The notes: generated by a model from the sequence alone, not told the origin. Shown: positions 8,825 to 17,255, numbered from the stretch's first letter. The stretch: DNA of 64,000 bases from Phytoactinopolyspora alkaliphila (GCF_010550695.1 NZ_JAAGOB010000015.1:79337-143336); one strand, 5' to 3'. Program-made: numbers and translations.

Positions 8825-8947
8825 AGGCCACCACGCCAGGCGTTTGCGCCGCATGGGCGGTGCGGTACCGAGGCCGAAGCGACCTCAGACCGTCTGCCCA
8901 GCACGAGTGATCGAGTCCCATCCCCCACCCCCGAAGGAGAAAGACCC

Positions 8948-10612
8948 GTGACCCGTCAACCTGACCATCCCACATCCCCCGCTCGCAGGAATCTGTTCCG
9001 CCTCGCGACGGCCGGTGCCATGTCCACGGCCGCGGCGGTAGCGGTCTCCGGCTCCGCCTGGGCGCGGCCGGGGGTTCCGGCCAGCCCGTCCGGAACCCCC
9101 TTCGTGGAGAAGGACACCCTCGTCGTCAACGTCCTGGACCACGGAGCCACCGGCGACGGCAGCACCGACGACACCCAAGCCCTCCAGGCCGCGCTCGACG
9201 CCGGCCGCGGCCGGACCGTCTACATACCGCCAGGCGTGTACCTGGTGTCCACCATGCTCAGCGTCTTCTCCGGAACGACGGTCCTGGCCACGGCCACCAG
9301 CGTGGTGCGGCGAACCGACGGGCCGAGCATCCTCGGCAACGGTGTGCTCGGCGACATGACCGCCACCAAGTTCGACGGCGAGTCCAACATCGTCATCCAA
9401 GGCGGCGTGTGGGACGTCAACGCGAGGAATGTGGCGCGGAACGCGAACGCGTTCTCGTTCAGCCACGGCCGCAACATCCGGGTCTACGACGTGCGCGTGC
9501 TCGACGTACAGGGCTGGCATGCGATGGAGCTCAACGCCGTGGAGACCGTGCGAGTGGCGAACAGCAGGTTCGAAGGCTTCTCCGACCCGGCGGGCAACCG
9601 CCAGTACTCCGAGGCTGTACACATGGACTATGCCGGCGGCGCGGGACACTTCACCCTCTTCGGGGCGCCCGACTTCTACGGCTGCAAGGACATCGAGGTC
9701 ATTGGATGCTACTCCGGGCCATCTGCCGATTTCCCGTCCTATCCGCGGCTGGTCGGCTCGCACGGCGGCCCGGACGGCCACCAGCACACCGGCCTCCGTG
9801 TCATCAGCAACTACGCTGACCAGTGCAGCGAGTGGGCGATCAGGCTCTACGACTGGCTGGACGGGGTGGTCGAGGGAAACCAGATCGCCGACGGCGGCGG
9901 CGGAATCCAGATCGGACCTGCAGGGGTGCAGACCGGAGGCAACATCGTCGTGCGCGGCAATACGCTCCGCAAGCTCACGGGGGTCCAAGAGGCCGACGGC
10001 CGGCCGCCGGACGCCGCCATCTGCATCGGCCGTCTCAACAACTCGCGCACGCACCGGCTCACTGTCACCGGCAACATCGTCGAGGACGTCGACATGGAGG
10101 GCATCGCCGTGTACCGCACTGACGGCGCAGTGGTGTCGGCCAACGTCGTCGAGGACTGCGCCGGCGTCGGAATCCGGGTGAACGACGCGCCTCGCGCCGT
10201 GGTCACGTCCAACAGCATCCGGCGAACCGGCCGCGAGGGTGTCGTCGTCCATGCCGGCAGTAACGGCGCGCTCGTTTCCGGGAATCTCACCGAGGACACG
10301 GGCGCGTACGGGATGAGCATCACCAACGCGGTCGAAGACGTCGTCGTACGGGACAACATCCTTCTCGGCAGCGGCACGGCCGACGGCACCGTGGCTGCCC
10401 TACGGGTGAGCAACAACGCCAACCGGGTGACCCTGGCCGGCAACACGGTCCGCCGACGCGACAGTGGTGCCCATGCGGAGTACGGCATCTCGATCACCAG
10501 CACGTGTACAGGTACCTGGTACACCGGCAACGACCTCCGCGACTCCGGAGCGACGGCCGCCGTGTCCGACCAGGGCAGCGACTCGTCGACCGATCCGGCG
10601 GGACTCTCGTGA
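8948..10612 (+). CDS. Tat-exported right-handed parallel beta-helix protein (pectate-lyase-superfamily fold)
   Basis: A 554-aa protein starting at GTG 8948 after AAGGAG. The N-terminus carries a twin-arginine signal (SPARRNLFRLATAGAMS, Ala-rich core, AWA cleavage region). The mature part opens with NVLDHGATGDGSTDDTQALQAAL, the hallmark of pectate-lyase-superfamily/tailspike beta-helices, followed by YIPPGVYLV. Right-handed beta-helix coils built on V-GN-I/V-D repeats follow from about residue 330 to 520. Such proteins are lyases, hydrolases or epimerases of polysaccharides; the catalytic residues cannot be assigned here. It sits 123 bp after the first importer operon and before the second, suggesting that it prepares extracellular polymer for uptake. 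Confidence 0.85.
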   Translation: MTRQPDHPTSPARRNLFRLATAGAMSTAAAVAVSGSAWARPGVPASPSGTPFVEKDTLVVNVLDHGATGDGSTDDTQALQAALDAGRGRTVYIPPGVYLVSTMLSVFSGTTVLATATSVVRRTDGPSILGNGVLGDMTATKFDGESNIVIQGGVWDVNARNVARNANAFSFSHGRNIRVYDVRVLDVQGWHAMELNAVETVRVANSRFEGFSDPAGNRQYSEAVHMDYAGGAGHFTLFGAPDFYGCKDIEVIGCYSGPSADFPSYPRLVGSHGGPDGHQHTGLRVISNYADQCSEWAIRLYDWLDGVVEGNQIADGGGGIQIGPAGVQTGGNIVVRGNTLRKLTGVQEADGRPPDAAICIGRLNNSRTHRLTVTGNIVEDVDMEGIAVYRTDGAVVSANVVEDCAGVGIRVNDAPRAVVTSNSIRRTGREGVVVHAGSNGALVSGNLTEDTGAYGMSITNAVEDVVVRDNILLGSGTADGTVAALRVSNNANRVTLAGNTVRRRDSGAHAEYGISITSTCTGTWYTGNDLRDSGATAAVSDQGSDSSTDPAGLS

Positions 10613-10920
10613 GGCAATCCCGTCCGGATACACCTTGATAACAGTCATCGTGGTGCTTGACTACCAAACCGGCATCTCCGGGTCAGGGTTCACCGCTGGC
10701 GCCGGTTCCGTCATGGAAAGCATCTGACCGGCCGATCACGGCTTTGACCAGGCCATTTGAGACCACGTACCTCGTGTCGCCACCCTCGCTCCGGATGCCG
10801 TTCAGGGTCCGGGGCGGGGCGTGGACACTTCCACGACACTCACATTTCGCGCTTCGTTTCTAGTTACATCTATCGTCAGCGATGTTAAATCTGTTACTGT
10901 CGGCTCGATCGTTCACGTGA
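10613..10920. other. 308-bp intergenic region upstream of second ABC operon
   Basis: No gene is supported here. The stretch holds TTGATAACAGT at 10635-10645, the same 11-mer as in the DeoR intergenic palindrome at 2864-2874, and the operator-like site at 10870-10899. Base composition falls towards AT in 10850-10910, as expected for a promoter. Confidence 0.6.
10870..10899 (+). promoter_or_regulatory. DeoR-type operator of second ABC operon
   Basis: TATCGT (10871-10876) and ATGTTA (10882-10887) form an imperfect inverted repeat with a 5-bp spacer, the same layout as 4022-4038. Beyond the core, CTGTTA follows at the same distance in both places. It lies 22-51 bases before the ATG at 10921, so binding would block transcription start of the second importer operon. 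Confidence 0.5.
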
Positions 10921-11946
10921 ATGACGGTCAGCCAGACAGTACAGACCAGTACCACGCCCCTGGAAGGCACTTCGTTGACGTCTCACTCCACGGCATCGCC
11001 GCCCTCGTCCATCGGCGGCGACGCCGGTGCGCGCGGCGCAGCTGACCGTACCGTGACGCGGCGCCGGCGACGCCGCCACAGCCGCGAGTACCTCCTGTTC
11101 CTTGTCCTCGTCTCCCCGAACCTGCTGCTGATCGGCACGTTCGAGTACTGGCCGGTGATCTACAACGCTTACCTGAGCCTGACTCGCTGGAACATGTTGT
11201 CAGGTGTGCCGGTCTGGGTGGGCCTGGACAACTACCAGAGCCTGTTGACCAGTTCGAGCTTCCACACGGTCATGTACAACACGCTGCTGTTCACCGGCAC
11301 CGTCGTGATCGGGAGCGTCGTGATCGGGTTGGCCCTCGCGGTGTTGTTCAACCAGAAGGTACGCGGCCGCGGATTCGTCCGCACGGTCGCCTTCGCCCCG
11401 CACATCGTGAGCGGCGCGGCGGTCGCCACCCTCTGGCTGTTCATCTTCAACCCGGACTACGGACTGTCCCGCTTCGTGCTCAATCAGGTGGGGCTCTCTT
11501 CGCCGCGGTGGGTCTCGGACAGCGACTGGGCGCTGGCGAGCCTGATCATCGTGTTCCTCTGGAAGGGCATCGGGTTCGTCGCGATCGTCTACCTCGCCGG
11601 GCTGCAAAGCCTGCCGGAGGACGTCTACGAGGCGGCCAAGCTCGACGGCGCCCGGGCATGGACCACATTCCGGCGGATCACTCTCCCGCTGTTGTCTCCG
11701 GTGACGTTCTTCGTGCTGGTCATCACCATCATCGGCACGTTCCAGGCGTACGACATGATCGCCGTGATGACCGGCGGCGGTCCGGGGAACGCCACGACCA
11801 CCCTCTCCTGGTACATCTACGAACAGGGGTTCCAGGCTTCTGACGCCGGCCGCGCGGCCGCGAGCGCCATGATCCTCTTCGTCATCCTGCTCATCGTCAC
11901 CGGTCTGCAGACGAAGTATGCGCAGCGCAAGGTCCACTACCAATGA
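10921..11946 (+). CDS. ABC transporter permease, UgpA/MalF type (second importer)
   Basis: A 341-aa permease. A 50-residue hydrophilic, Arg-rich tail (TRRRRRRHSREYLL) precedes six membrane segments. The EAA loop is YEAAKLDGARAWTTFRRITLPLLSP and the C-terminal half has AYDMIAVMTGGGPGNATTTLSWYIYEQGF. The ATG at 10921 has no clear ribosome binding site and may be leaderless. An in-frame TTG at 10975 is preceded by GGAAGG (10962-10967) and is a serious alternative start. First gene of the second UgpAEB-GDPD operon; no ATPase gene is present. Confidence 0.9.
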   Translation: MTVSQTVQTSTTPLEGTSLTSHSTASPPSSIGGDAGARGAADRTVTRRRRRRHSREYLLFLVLVSPNLLLIGTFEYWPVIYNAYLSLTRWNMLSGVPVWVGLDNYQSLLTSSSFHTVMYNTLLFTGTVVIGSVVIGLALAVLFNQKVRGRGFVRTVAFAPHIVSGAAVATLWLFIFNPDYGLSRFVLNQVGLSSPRWVSDSDWALASLIIVFLWKGIGFVAIVYLAGLQSLPEDVYEAAKLDGARAWTTFRRITLPLLSPVTFFVLVITIIGTFQAYDMIAVMTGGGPGNATTTLSWYIYEQGFQASDAGRAAASAMILFVILLIVTGLQTKYAQRKVHYQ

Positions 11947-12128
11947 GCGGCGAGACGAGGAGCGAGCGTAGTGGACGGTCCGACGAAGGAGGTCCGGCCG
12001 CGGAGCAAGCGACGAACCGAGCGCGACCACAGGCAATGAGCGGCGAGACGAGGAGCGAGCGTAGTGGACGGTCCGACGAAGGAGGTCCGGCCGCGGAGCA
12101 AGCGACGAACCGAGCGCGACCAGAGGCA
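11943..12128 (+). repeat. two tandem 93-bp direct repeats
   Basis: Two near-identical 93-bp units (11943-12035 and 12036-12128) lie between the two permease genes. The unit is an exact multiple of three, so the frame stays open and the second permease could in principle start at 11943, adding a 31-residue peptide twice (MSGETRSERSGRSDEGG...). A third partial unit begins at 12129 (ATGAGGAACGAGAGG). Each unit contains a GAGCGAGCG-rich core that recurs inside eccC at 50241-50259. The very low-complexity translation suggests an interspersed DNA repeat rather than a selected protein extension. Confidence 0.8.
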
Positions 12129-12152
12129 ATGAGGAACGAGAGGAGCGAAGGG

Positions 12153-13046
12153 GTGGCCATCGACGAGCGGACCACGTCCCAGGAGGCCCAGCGACGGCGC
12201 ACAGGCCCCAACACCCGGGACGGCGAGACCGTGGTCCGCAAAGTTCTTCTCTATGCCGCCCTGGTGGCGGTGGCTCTCCTGTTCATCGGCCCGCTGTACT
12301 GGCTGTTCTCGTCCGCGCTGAAAGAGCCCGGCGACATCTACCAGTACCCTCCGCATTGGGTGCCGCTGCGACCACACGTGGAGAATTTCGCCAACGCCTG
12401 GCAGGCCGCGCCGTTCGGCAACTTCTTCATGAACTCACTGATCGTGACGGCAGGTGGCGCAGCGATCAAGCTGGTCAACGCCACGCTCACCGCGTACGCG
12501 TTCGTCTTCCTGCGGTTCCCGTTCAAGAACGTGCTCTTCCTGGTGATGCTCGGCGCGCTGATGGTGCCGAACAACGTCACCTTGATCGTCAACTACATCA
12601 CGGTGTCCAACCTGGGCTGGATCAACACGTACCTGGGCCTGATCATCCCGAGTGCCGGTTCCATCTTCGGCATGTTCCTCCTGCGCCAGTACATGATGAC
12701 GCTGCCGAGGGACATCATCGAAGCAGCCAAGGTGGACGGTGCCGGCCACATACGCACGTTGTGGCAAGTGGTCCTGCCCATGTGCAAGCCGATGCTCGTC
12801 ACGGTCGCCATCATCGCCATCGTCGACATGTGGAACGACTTCATCTGGCCACTGATCGTCACCAACACGGTGGAGATGCGGACTCTGCCCATCGGCCTGC
12901 TCTACCTGCGCACCACCGAGGGCTACTCCAACTGGGGAGCGATCATGGCAGGCACGGTCATGGTGGCGCTCCCGATGCTGATCCTCTTCCTGTTTGCCCA
13001 GCGGCACATCGTCCGCGGTCTGACCGGCGGCGCCGTCAAGGGCTAG
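12153..13046 (+). CDS. ABC transporter permease, UgpE/MalG type (second importer)
   Basis: A 297-aa permease with a short hydrophilic tail, then six membrane segments starting at VLLYAALVAVALLFIGPLYWLF. The EAA loop is IEAAKVDGAGHIRTLWQVVLPMCKP and the C-terminus is QRHIVRGLTGGAVKG. I chose GTG 12153, preceded by AGGAG and GAAGGG, because the in-frame upstream ATGs (11943, 12036, 12129) all lie in the 93-bp repeat and code for low-complexity sequence. If 11943 were used it would overlap the previous stop as ATGA. Partner of the UgpA-like permease just upstream. Confidence 0.88.
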   Translation: MAIDERTTSQEAQRRRTGPNTRDGETVVRKVLLYAALVAVALLFIGPLYWLFSSALKEPGDIYQYPPHWVPLRPHVENFANAWQAAPFGNFFMNSLIVTAGGAAIKLVNATLTAYAFVFLRFPFKNVLFLVMLGALMVPNNVTLIVNYITVSNLGWINTYLGLIIPSAGSIFGMFLLRQYMMTLPRDIIEAAKVDGAGHIRTLWQVVLPMCKPMLVTVAIIAIVDMWNDFIWPLIVTNTVEMRTLPIGLLYLRTTEGYSNWGAIMAGTVMVALPMLILFLFAQRHIVRGLTGGAVKG

Positions 13047-13094
13047 CCCGGCTCGTGTATCACTCGACGTTCGATTGAAAGGACGCGTACCACC

Positions 13095-14489
13095 ATGAGT
13101 AACAGACTTCCCCGTCACAGTTCCCTCCGCCGGCCGAGCCGCCGGTCCTTCCTCGGCATGACCGCTGCCGGCCTGAGCGTGCCGATCCTGGGCTCGTGCG
13201 CAGGTGGCGTCAGTTCCAGCGACGACGGCGAGGGTGGCGGGAACGAACTCGGCCAGGTCGACATCAGCCCGCCCAGCAAGTACCGCGGACGTGACGTGAA
13301 CGTCGTCATGTGGAGCGCCATGGGCGGTGTCAACGGCGAGGCCCTCGACGCGCTGGTCGAGAAGTTCAACGAGTCGCAGGATTCCATCTACGCCGAGGTC
13401 CAATTCCAGGGCAACTACCACGAGTCGTCGCCCAAGCTGACCGCGGCGTTGCGCGCCGGTGCCGTGCCGGACATCATGATGCTCGCCGACACATTCTGGG
13501 GCAGGTTCCTGCTCAACGACGTTTTGGAGCCGCTGAACGGCTACTTGACCGACGACTTCAACCGCGACAACTATGTCGAGGCTCTGTTCGACGAAGGGCT
13601 CGTCGGTGATGAGCTGTACTGGCTGTCCTACGGCCGCAGCACGCCGCTGTTCTACTACAACAAGGACGCGTTCGCTGAGATCGGCCTACCCGACCGCGGG
13701 CCGGAGACGTGGACCGAGCTGCGCGAGTGGGGCGCGGAGCTGTCCAAGCTGACTGTGCAGGGCCAGCCGCTGAAGGTGCACGCCTTCACCGGGGATGACG
13801 ACTGGCAGTTCATGTCCGCTGCCTGGCAGTTCGGCGGCAGCCTCTCCGACGGTCTCGATGTCACCATCAACACCGGCGGTGCCGTCGACGCGGCCGCATG
13901 GCAGCAGCGGTTCATCTTCGAGGACCAGATGGGCTACATGGCGGAGAGCTCCGCGGTCGACTTCGGCACCGGCGTCGTCGCCACCACCATCACCTCCACC
14001 GGTGCGCTGCGCGGCATTTACGAGAACGCTGAGTTCGAGGTGGGCACCGCGTTCCTGCCGGCAGAGGTCACCACCGGCGTCCCCACCGGCGGCATGGGCT
14101 TCTCCCTGCTGCGCGACGTGCCGCAGGAGCGCAAGGACGCCGCCTTCGAGGTATTGAAGTTCCTCGGCCAGCCGGACAACGCGGCGGAATGGAGCCTTGC
14201 GTCCGGATACCTGCCGATCGTCAAAGCAGCGGTCGATGAGCCTGAGCTCGCCGAACAGATCGCGGAGGACCCGAACCGCAGCACGGCGGTGGAGCAGCTG
14301 CCGATGGCTCAAGGTAGCGACGCGATCCGCTCCTACCTGCCCAACGGCACGGACATCATCATCAGCGGACTGCAGGAGATCTTCAGCAGTGGTAGCGCGG
14401 ACGTCCAGAGCGTCTTCGACCGCGTAGCAGGCGAGCTGGAGGAAGGCGTCGAGCGCATCCGGGACGACTACGACCGCTACTTCGGCTAG
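13095..14489 (+). CDS. ABC transporter substrate-binding lipoprotein, UgpB-like (second importer)
   Basis: A 464-aa solute-binding protein exported by Tat: RRPSRRSFLGMTAAGLSVPILGSC gives twin arginines and a lipobox (ILGSC). The mature part, NVVMWSAMGGVNGEALDALVEKFN...VQFQGNYHESSPKLTAALRAG, parallels the first binding protein (WYAMAGRNGEA...YQGNYNDTLTKLRA) and UgpB. The different export signals (Sec lipobox there, Tat lipobox here) and divergent middle regions suggest different ligands or affinities. AAAGGAC precedes the ATG. It is third in the operon, followed by a strong hairpin and then GDPD. Confidence 0.9.
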   Translation: MSNRLPRHSSLRRPSRRSFLGMTAAGLSVPILGSCAGGVSSSDDGEGGGNELGQVDISPPSKYRGRDVNVVMWSAMGGVNGEALDALVEKFNESQDSIYAEVQFQGNYHESSPKLTAALRAGAVPDIMMLADTFWGRFLLNDVLEPLNGYLTDDFNRDNYVEALFDEGLVGDELYWLSYGRSTPLFYYNKDAFAEIGLPDRGPETWTELREWGAELSKLTVQGQPLKVHAFTGDDDWQFMSAAWQFGGSLSDGLDVTINTGGAVDAAAWQQRFIFEDQMGYMAESSAVDFGTGVVATTITSTGALRGIYENAEFEVGTAFLPAEVTTGVPTGGMGFSLLRDVPQERKDAAFEVLKFLGQPDNAAEWSLASGYLPIVKAAVDEPELAEQIAEDPNRSTAVEQLPMAQGSDAIRSYLPNGTDIIISGLQEIFSSGSADVQSVFDRVAGELEEGVERIRDDYDRYFG

Positions 14490-14516
14490 AGGGCCCGGCC
14501 GCGAGGCAAGTACCGC

Positions 14517-14566
14517 GTTGCGTCCTGCAGGGCGAGCGCTCGAGGGCTCGCCCTGCAGGACGCAAC
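14517..14566 (+). promoter_or_regulatory. perfect 21-bp inverted repeat with 8-nt loop between binding protein and GDPD
   Basis: Arms 14517-14537 and 14546-14566 are exact complements. No T-run follows, so this is less a classical terminator than an mRNA-stabilising or polarity element, known to raise binding-protein mRNA relative to downstream genes in ABC operons. The GDPD start is only 19 bases after the hairpin. It could also be an extragenic palindromic element. Confidence 0.75.
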
Positions 14567-14584
14567 ATGAAACATGGAGTATGA

Positions 14585-15295
14585 ATGAACTTCATCAACT
14601 GCGGCCATCGGGGCGCGATGAGCACGGCACCGGAGAACACCCTGTCCTCCTTCGCCGCCGCGGTCGAACAAGGCGCCAACGAGATCGAGCTGGACCTACG
14701 GTTGTCGAAGGACGGCACCATCGTCGTCATTCACGACGCCACGGTCGACCGCACGACGGACGGCTCCGGGGCGGTCTCGACGCTGACACTGGACGAGCTG
14801 CGCACCTTCGACGCCGGCGACAGTGAACGCATACCCACGTTCGACGAGGTCCTGGACGCCACAGATGTGGCGCTGCAGATCGAGATCAAGGACCCAGCCG
14901 TCATCGAGCCGCTGTCGGCTCTGCTGGCGGACCGCGCCGATCACCTTGACCGGCTCTCTCCCACCAGTTTCGACGAGGATGTCGTCGGCGACGTCGCCCG
15001 CAGGCTGCCGTCCACTCTGGTGGGTTTGATCTCCAAGACCGCCTCCTACGAGCTGCTCGACAGAGCAGAGGCGCTCGGGGCCCGCCGGGTCCTGGTGGGA
15101 TGGGAAGGTACCGACCGTCCGCTGGTCCGAACGGCGCAGGACCGCGGCTTCCACGTCAACGTCTGGCCGGTCAATTCCGCCGAACAGCTGCGCACCGCGG
15201 CCGAGCTCGGTGTCGACGGCTTCACCACCGACTATCCCGGCCTACTGTTCGAGCACGGCTACGACCTACGCGACGGCCGGCTCGTCAGCCGCTGA
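14585..15295 (+). CDS. glycerophosphodiester phosphodiesterase family protein (second copy)
   Basis: A 236-aa cytoplasmic GDPD. It has CGHRGAMSTAPENTLSSF (catalytic HRG and ENT), EIELDLRLSKDGTIVVIHDATVDRTTDG (metal ligands and second His, HD), LQIEIKDP, and FHVNVWPVNSAEQLRTAAELGVDGFTTDYPG. GGAG lies 5 bases before the ATG. It is distinct from the copy at 5513 (lower similarity, and a DRTTDGSG loop that the first copy lacks), which supports two importers with different phosphodiester preferences. Its 3' end overlaps the convergent metallophosphoesterase gene by 11 bases. Confidence 0.92.
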   Translation: MNFINCGHRGAMSTAPENTLSSFAAAVEQGANEIELDLRLSKDGTIVVIHDATVDRTTDGSGAVSTLTLDELRTFDAGDSERIPTFDEVLDATDVALQIEIKDPAVIEPLSALLADRADHLDRLSPTSFDEDVVGDVARRLPSTLVGLISKTASYELLDRAEALGARRVLVGWEGTDRPLVRTAQDRGFHVNVWPVNSAEQLRTAAELGVDGFTTDYPGLLFEHGYDLRDGRLVSR

Positions 15296-16850
15296 GCGGA
15301 ACCATGAGGTGGACGTTGCGGTCCACCGGCGTGCCGCCCAGCCCGTATCGGGCGCCGCCACGCCAGACATCGTTCGCGGCGAGCTGGCGGTGTAGAGAGG
15401 CCAGCTCGGCCACGTCCGTCGGCTCCGGACCGGGGTCGAGCGGCGCCCCGTGGTCGACGATGGTGGACGTGATCCGGAGCACCCCGTCGTCCTGCTGGAT
15501 CAGCTCCAGGACCCTCGCCTGCGTGGGATAGTCGGTCATGGACGCGGTGGTGACTTCGAACAGACCGCCCCCACCTCGGCGGTGGTGTGCCACGATGCGG
15601 TTGGCGTGGTGGTGGCCGTTGAGCCACAGAACCACGTTGGGGCAGGACAGCGCCACCTCCAGCAACTCCGCGGCGTACGCGACGCCCGCCGGTGAGTCTG
15701 GGCAGATGCCGTAGCCGTTGCCCATGGACGGCGTGCCGTGATGGGAGGCGAGGATGACGACCGGCTGGTCCGGCCCGGTCAGTGCCCGAAGCTCGTCGGC
15801 CAGCCACGACAACTGTTCCCGGTCGATGCTGCCGTCCCACATCCCCTCGCGATGGTTCGTGTCCAGAACGAGGATGCACACGCCTGGAGCAGGGTCGTGA
15901 CGGAAATAGCCCGTGCCCGTGTCCTGGTTGGACTCGGTGAACCCATGGCCGGCCGGGCCGGGACCGCCTTCGCGGGCACGGTGAGCGGCCACGTAGCCGG
16001 CTGTATCCACCAGGTGCCGTTCTGGGTCGGGACTCACCTCGCGCGCCGGACCGGAGAAGATCGCCGACGGCCGCGCGAGAAAGGTGGTGAGTTCCTCTCC
16101 GGCGACGATGCCGTCCGGCAACGCCACCGGCTTGCTGTCTCCGGTGGCGATCAAGCTGAGGTCCCTTGAAGGGGCTGTGGTGCCGCCGACCAGGGCGTCG
16201 TGATTGCCCAGGCATGCCAGCCAGGGAGCGCCGACGCCCGGCGAATCGAACGGCTTGGAGGCGGCCGGAATCACCTGCGGCAACGTCGGGTACCCCCACA
16301 GTCGCTGGTATCGGCTGTCCCCCGTCTCCGGCACCCAGTACCACGGATCACCCCAGCCGGGACTCTGCGGGCCGTGATAGACGCCCCCGGCCGAGACGGG
16401 ACGCACGACGCCGCCGTCCATCACCGACAGATACACCTCGACCTCGTTGAACTGGGCGTTGTCGACGCTGTCCCCGGTCAGGACGGCGACATCGAGCTCG
16501 AGACGGGACAGGGTCTCCACCATCGCCGCTACAGCGTGACTGGTCAGGAGCTCGTTGGCCCGGAACGCGTAGGTCGCGGCGCCTCCCCAGCCGGGCCGCT
16601 CAATGGCGGTCTTGGCGGCGAAGTCCAGTCGCAGCGGTGACTGTGTATCAGCGATGTGGAGGTCGGTGAGGTGCGCGGATCGCAGAAGAGGCCGTCCTGG
16701 CCCCACCACCGCGCCAGGGACCAGATCTGCTCGCACCCCGTGCGCTTCGCCCGGTGCCTCGTCGAATCCGAAGTACGGGTGCTCAAGGCCGTACCGGATT
16801 GGACGTCCGATGACCAGGGTTCGCTCCGTGGTGCTTCCGTGCTCACGCAT
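15285..16850 (-). CDS. metallophosphoesterase, PPA1498-like (TIGR03767-type)
   Basis: A 521-aa calcineurin-like phosphoesterase. The dinuclear-metal motifs appear in order: LTDLHIADTQ (D-x-H), VAVLTGDSVDNAQFNEV (GDxxD), CLGNHDALV (GNHD), and the two His segments VVILASHHGTPSMGNG and VVLWLNGHHHANRIV. The layout, with a long insert between GDSVDN and GNHD and the GHHHANRI ending, resembles the PPA1498 family of actinobacteria, whose substrate is not established. No clear signal peptide. A long 5' leader with a hairpin (16886-16931) and an operator-like site (17129-17155) lies upstream, suggesting control together with the ABC operons. Confidence 0.85.
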   Translation of the reverse strand: MREHGSTTERTLVIGRPIRYGLEHPYFGFDEAPGEAHGVRADLVPGAVVGPGRPLLRSAHLTDLHIADTQSPLRLDFAAKTAIERPGWGGAATYAFRANELLTSHAVAAMVETLSRLELDVAVLTGDSVDNAQFNEVEVYLSVMDGGVVRPVSAGGVYHGPQSPGWGDPWYWVPETGDSRYQRLWGYPTLPQVIPAASKPFDSPGVGAPWLACLGNHDALVGGTTAPSRDLSLIATGDSKPVALPDGIVAGEELTTFLARPSAIFSGPAREVSPDPERHLVDTAGYVAAHRAREGGPGPAGHGFTESNQDTGTGYFRHDPAPGVCILVLDTNHREGMWDGSIDREQLSWLADELRALTGPDQPVVILASHHGTPSMGNGYGICPDSPAGVAYAAELLEVALSCPNVVLWLNGHHHANRIVAHHRRGGGGLFEVTTASMTDYPTQARVLELIQQDDGVLRITSTIVDHGAPLDPGPEPTDVAELASLHRQLAANDVWRGGARYGLGGTPVDRNVHLMVPLSG

Positions 16851-16885
16851 CTCGCACTCCCATCACCGATGGCGCCGCGCGCGAC

Positions 16886-16931
16886 GCGGAAGGCGCAGCG
16901 CGTCGATACGTCCGACGCGCCGCGCTTCCGC
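16886..16931 (-). promoter_or_regulatory. GC-rich hairpin in the metallophosphoesterase leader
   Basis: Arms 16886-16905 and 16913-16931 pair with one mismatch and one bulge around a 7-nt loop (ATACGTC). It sits 36 bases before the ATG of the metallophosphoesterase, so it would lie in its mRNA leader. Function is unknown; it could be attenuation, mRNA stabilisation or an interspersed palindrome. Confidence 0.5.
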
Positions 16932-17128
16932 ACAGGCACACACAGCATTGCTGATGAGAAACTAGCGGCAGTTCACGATAATCTCAATCCCCTCAGACCG
17001 CCCACGGTGGGACGAACCGGCGACCTCCGCCAGTGAGGGATGATGGTCTCTTCGATCAAGAAGTGGATGTGACCAGGTCTTTTGATGCAAAGGATGGTGC
17101 GACCATGACGACGAGCGGAGCGGGAGGA

Positions 17129-17155
17129 GTTCATAACATATTTTCTGTTAATTCT
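17129..17155 (-). promoter_or_regulatory. DeoR-type operator-like site
   Basis: GTTCATAACATATT followed by GTTAAT-TCT closely matches 3997-4022 (GTTCATAACGTATT, then GTTAAC-TCT). It is AT-rich in a GC-rich setting and lies about 280 bases upstream of the metallophosphoesterase start. The reverse strand reads TATGTT, a plausible -10. The match to the operator of the first ABC operon is the evidence for shared control. Confidence 0.45.
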
Positions 17156-17255
17156 TCTCGACTTGGCCCAGAAGATCGGCGGCCGGTCCACCTACCGCCC
17201 GGCAGTCCGTCCGGCGGCTCCTGCCCGGATACCGTGTGTGCGCGCTCGTGGCGGA

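Larger units (their letters stand above)
16851..17255. other. 405-bp intergenic region between metallophosphoesterase and alpha-galactosidase
   Basis: No coding region is convincing; the short frames here lack codon bias and ribosome binding sites. The region contains a strong hairpin near the metallophosphoesterase start (16886-16931) and an operator-like AT-rich site (17129-17155). The latter falls in what would be the 5' leader or promoter of the metallophosphoesterase. Confidence 0.6.

Noticed and set aside
8885..10252. 455-codon minus-strand frame under the beta-helix gene
   Set aside because: Shadow of the beta-helix protein; the plus frame has a Tat signal and NVLDHGATGDGSTDDTQAL motif.
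11943..12128. True N-terminal extension of the permease
   Set aside because: The residues are a DNA repeat translated in frame; the start at 12153 has a better ribosome binding site and gives the family length.
16973..17191. 72-codon minus-strand frame in the 405-bp gap
   Set aside because: No ribosome binding site, no codon bias, and it covers an AT-rich operator-like site.
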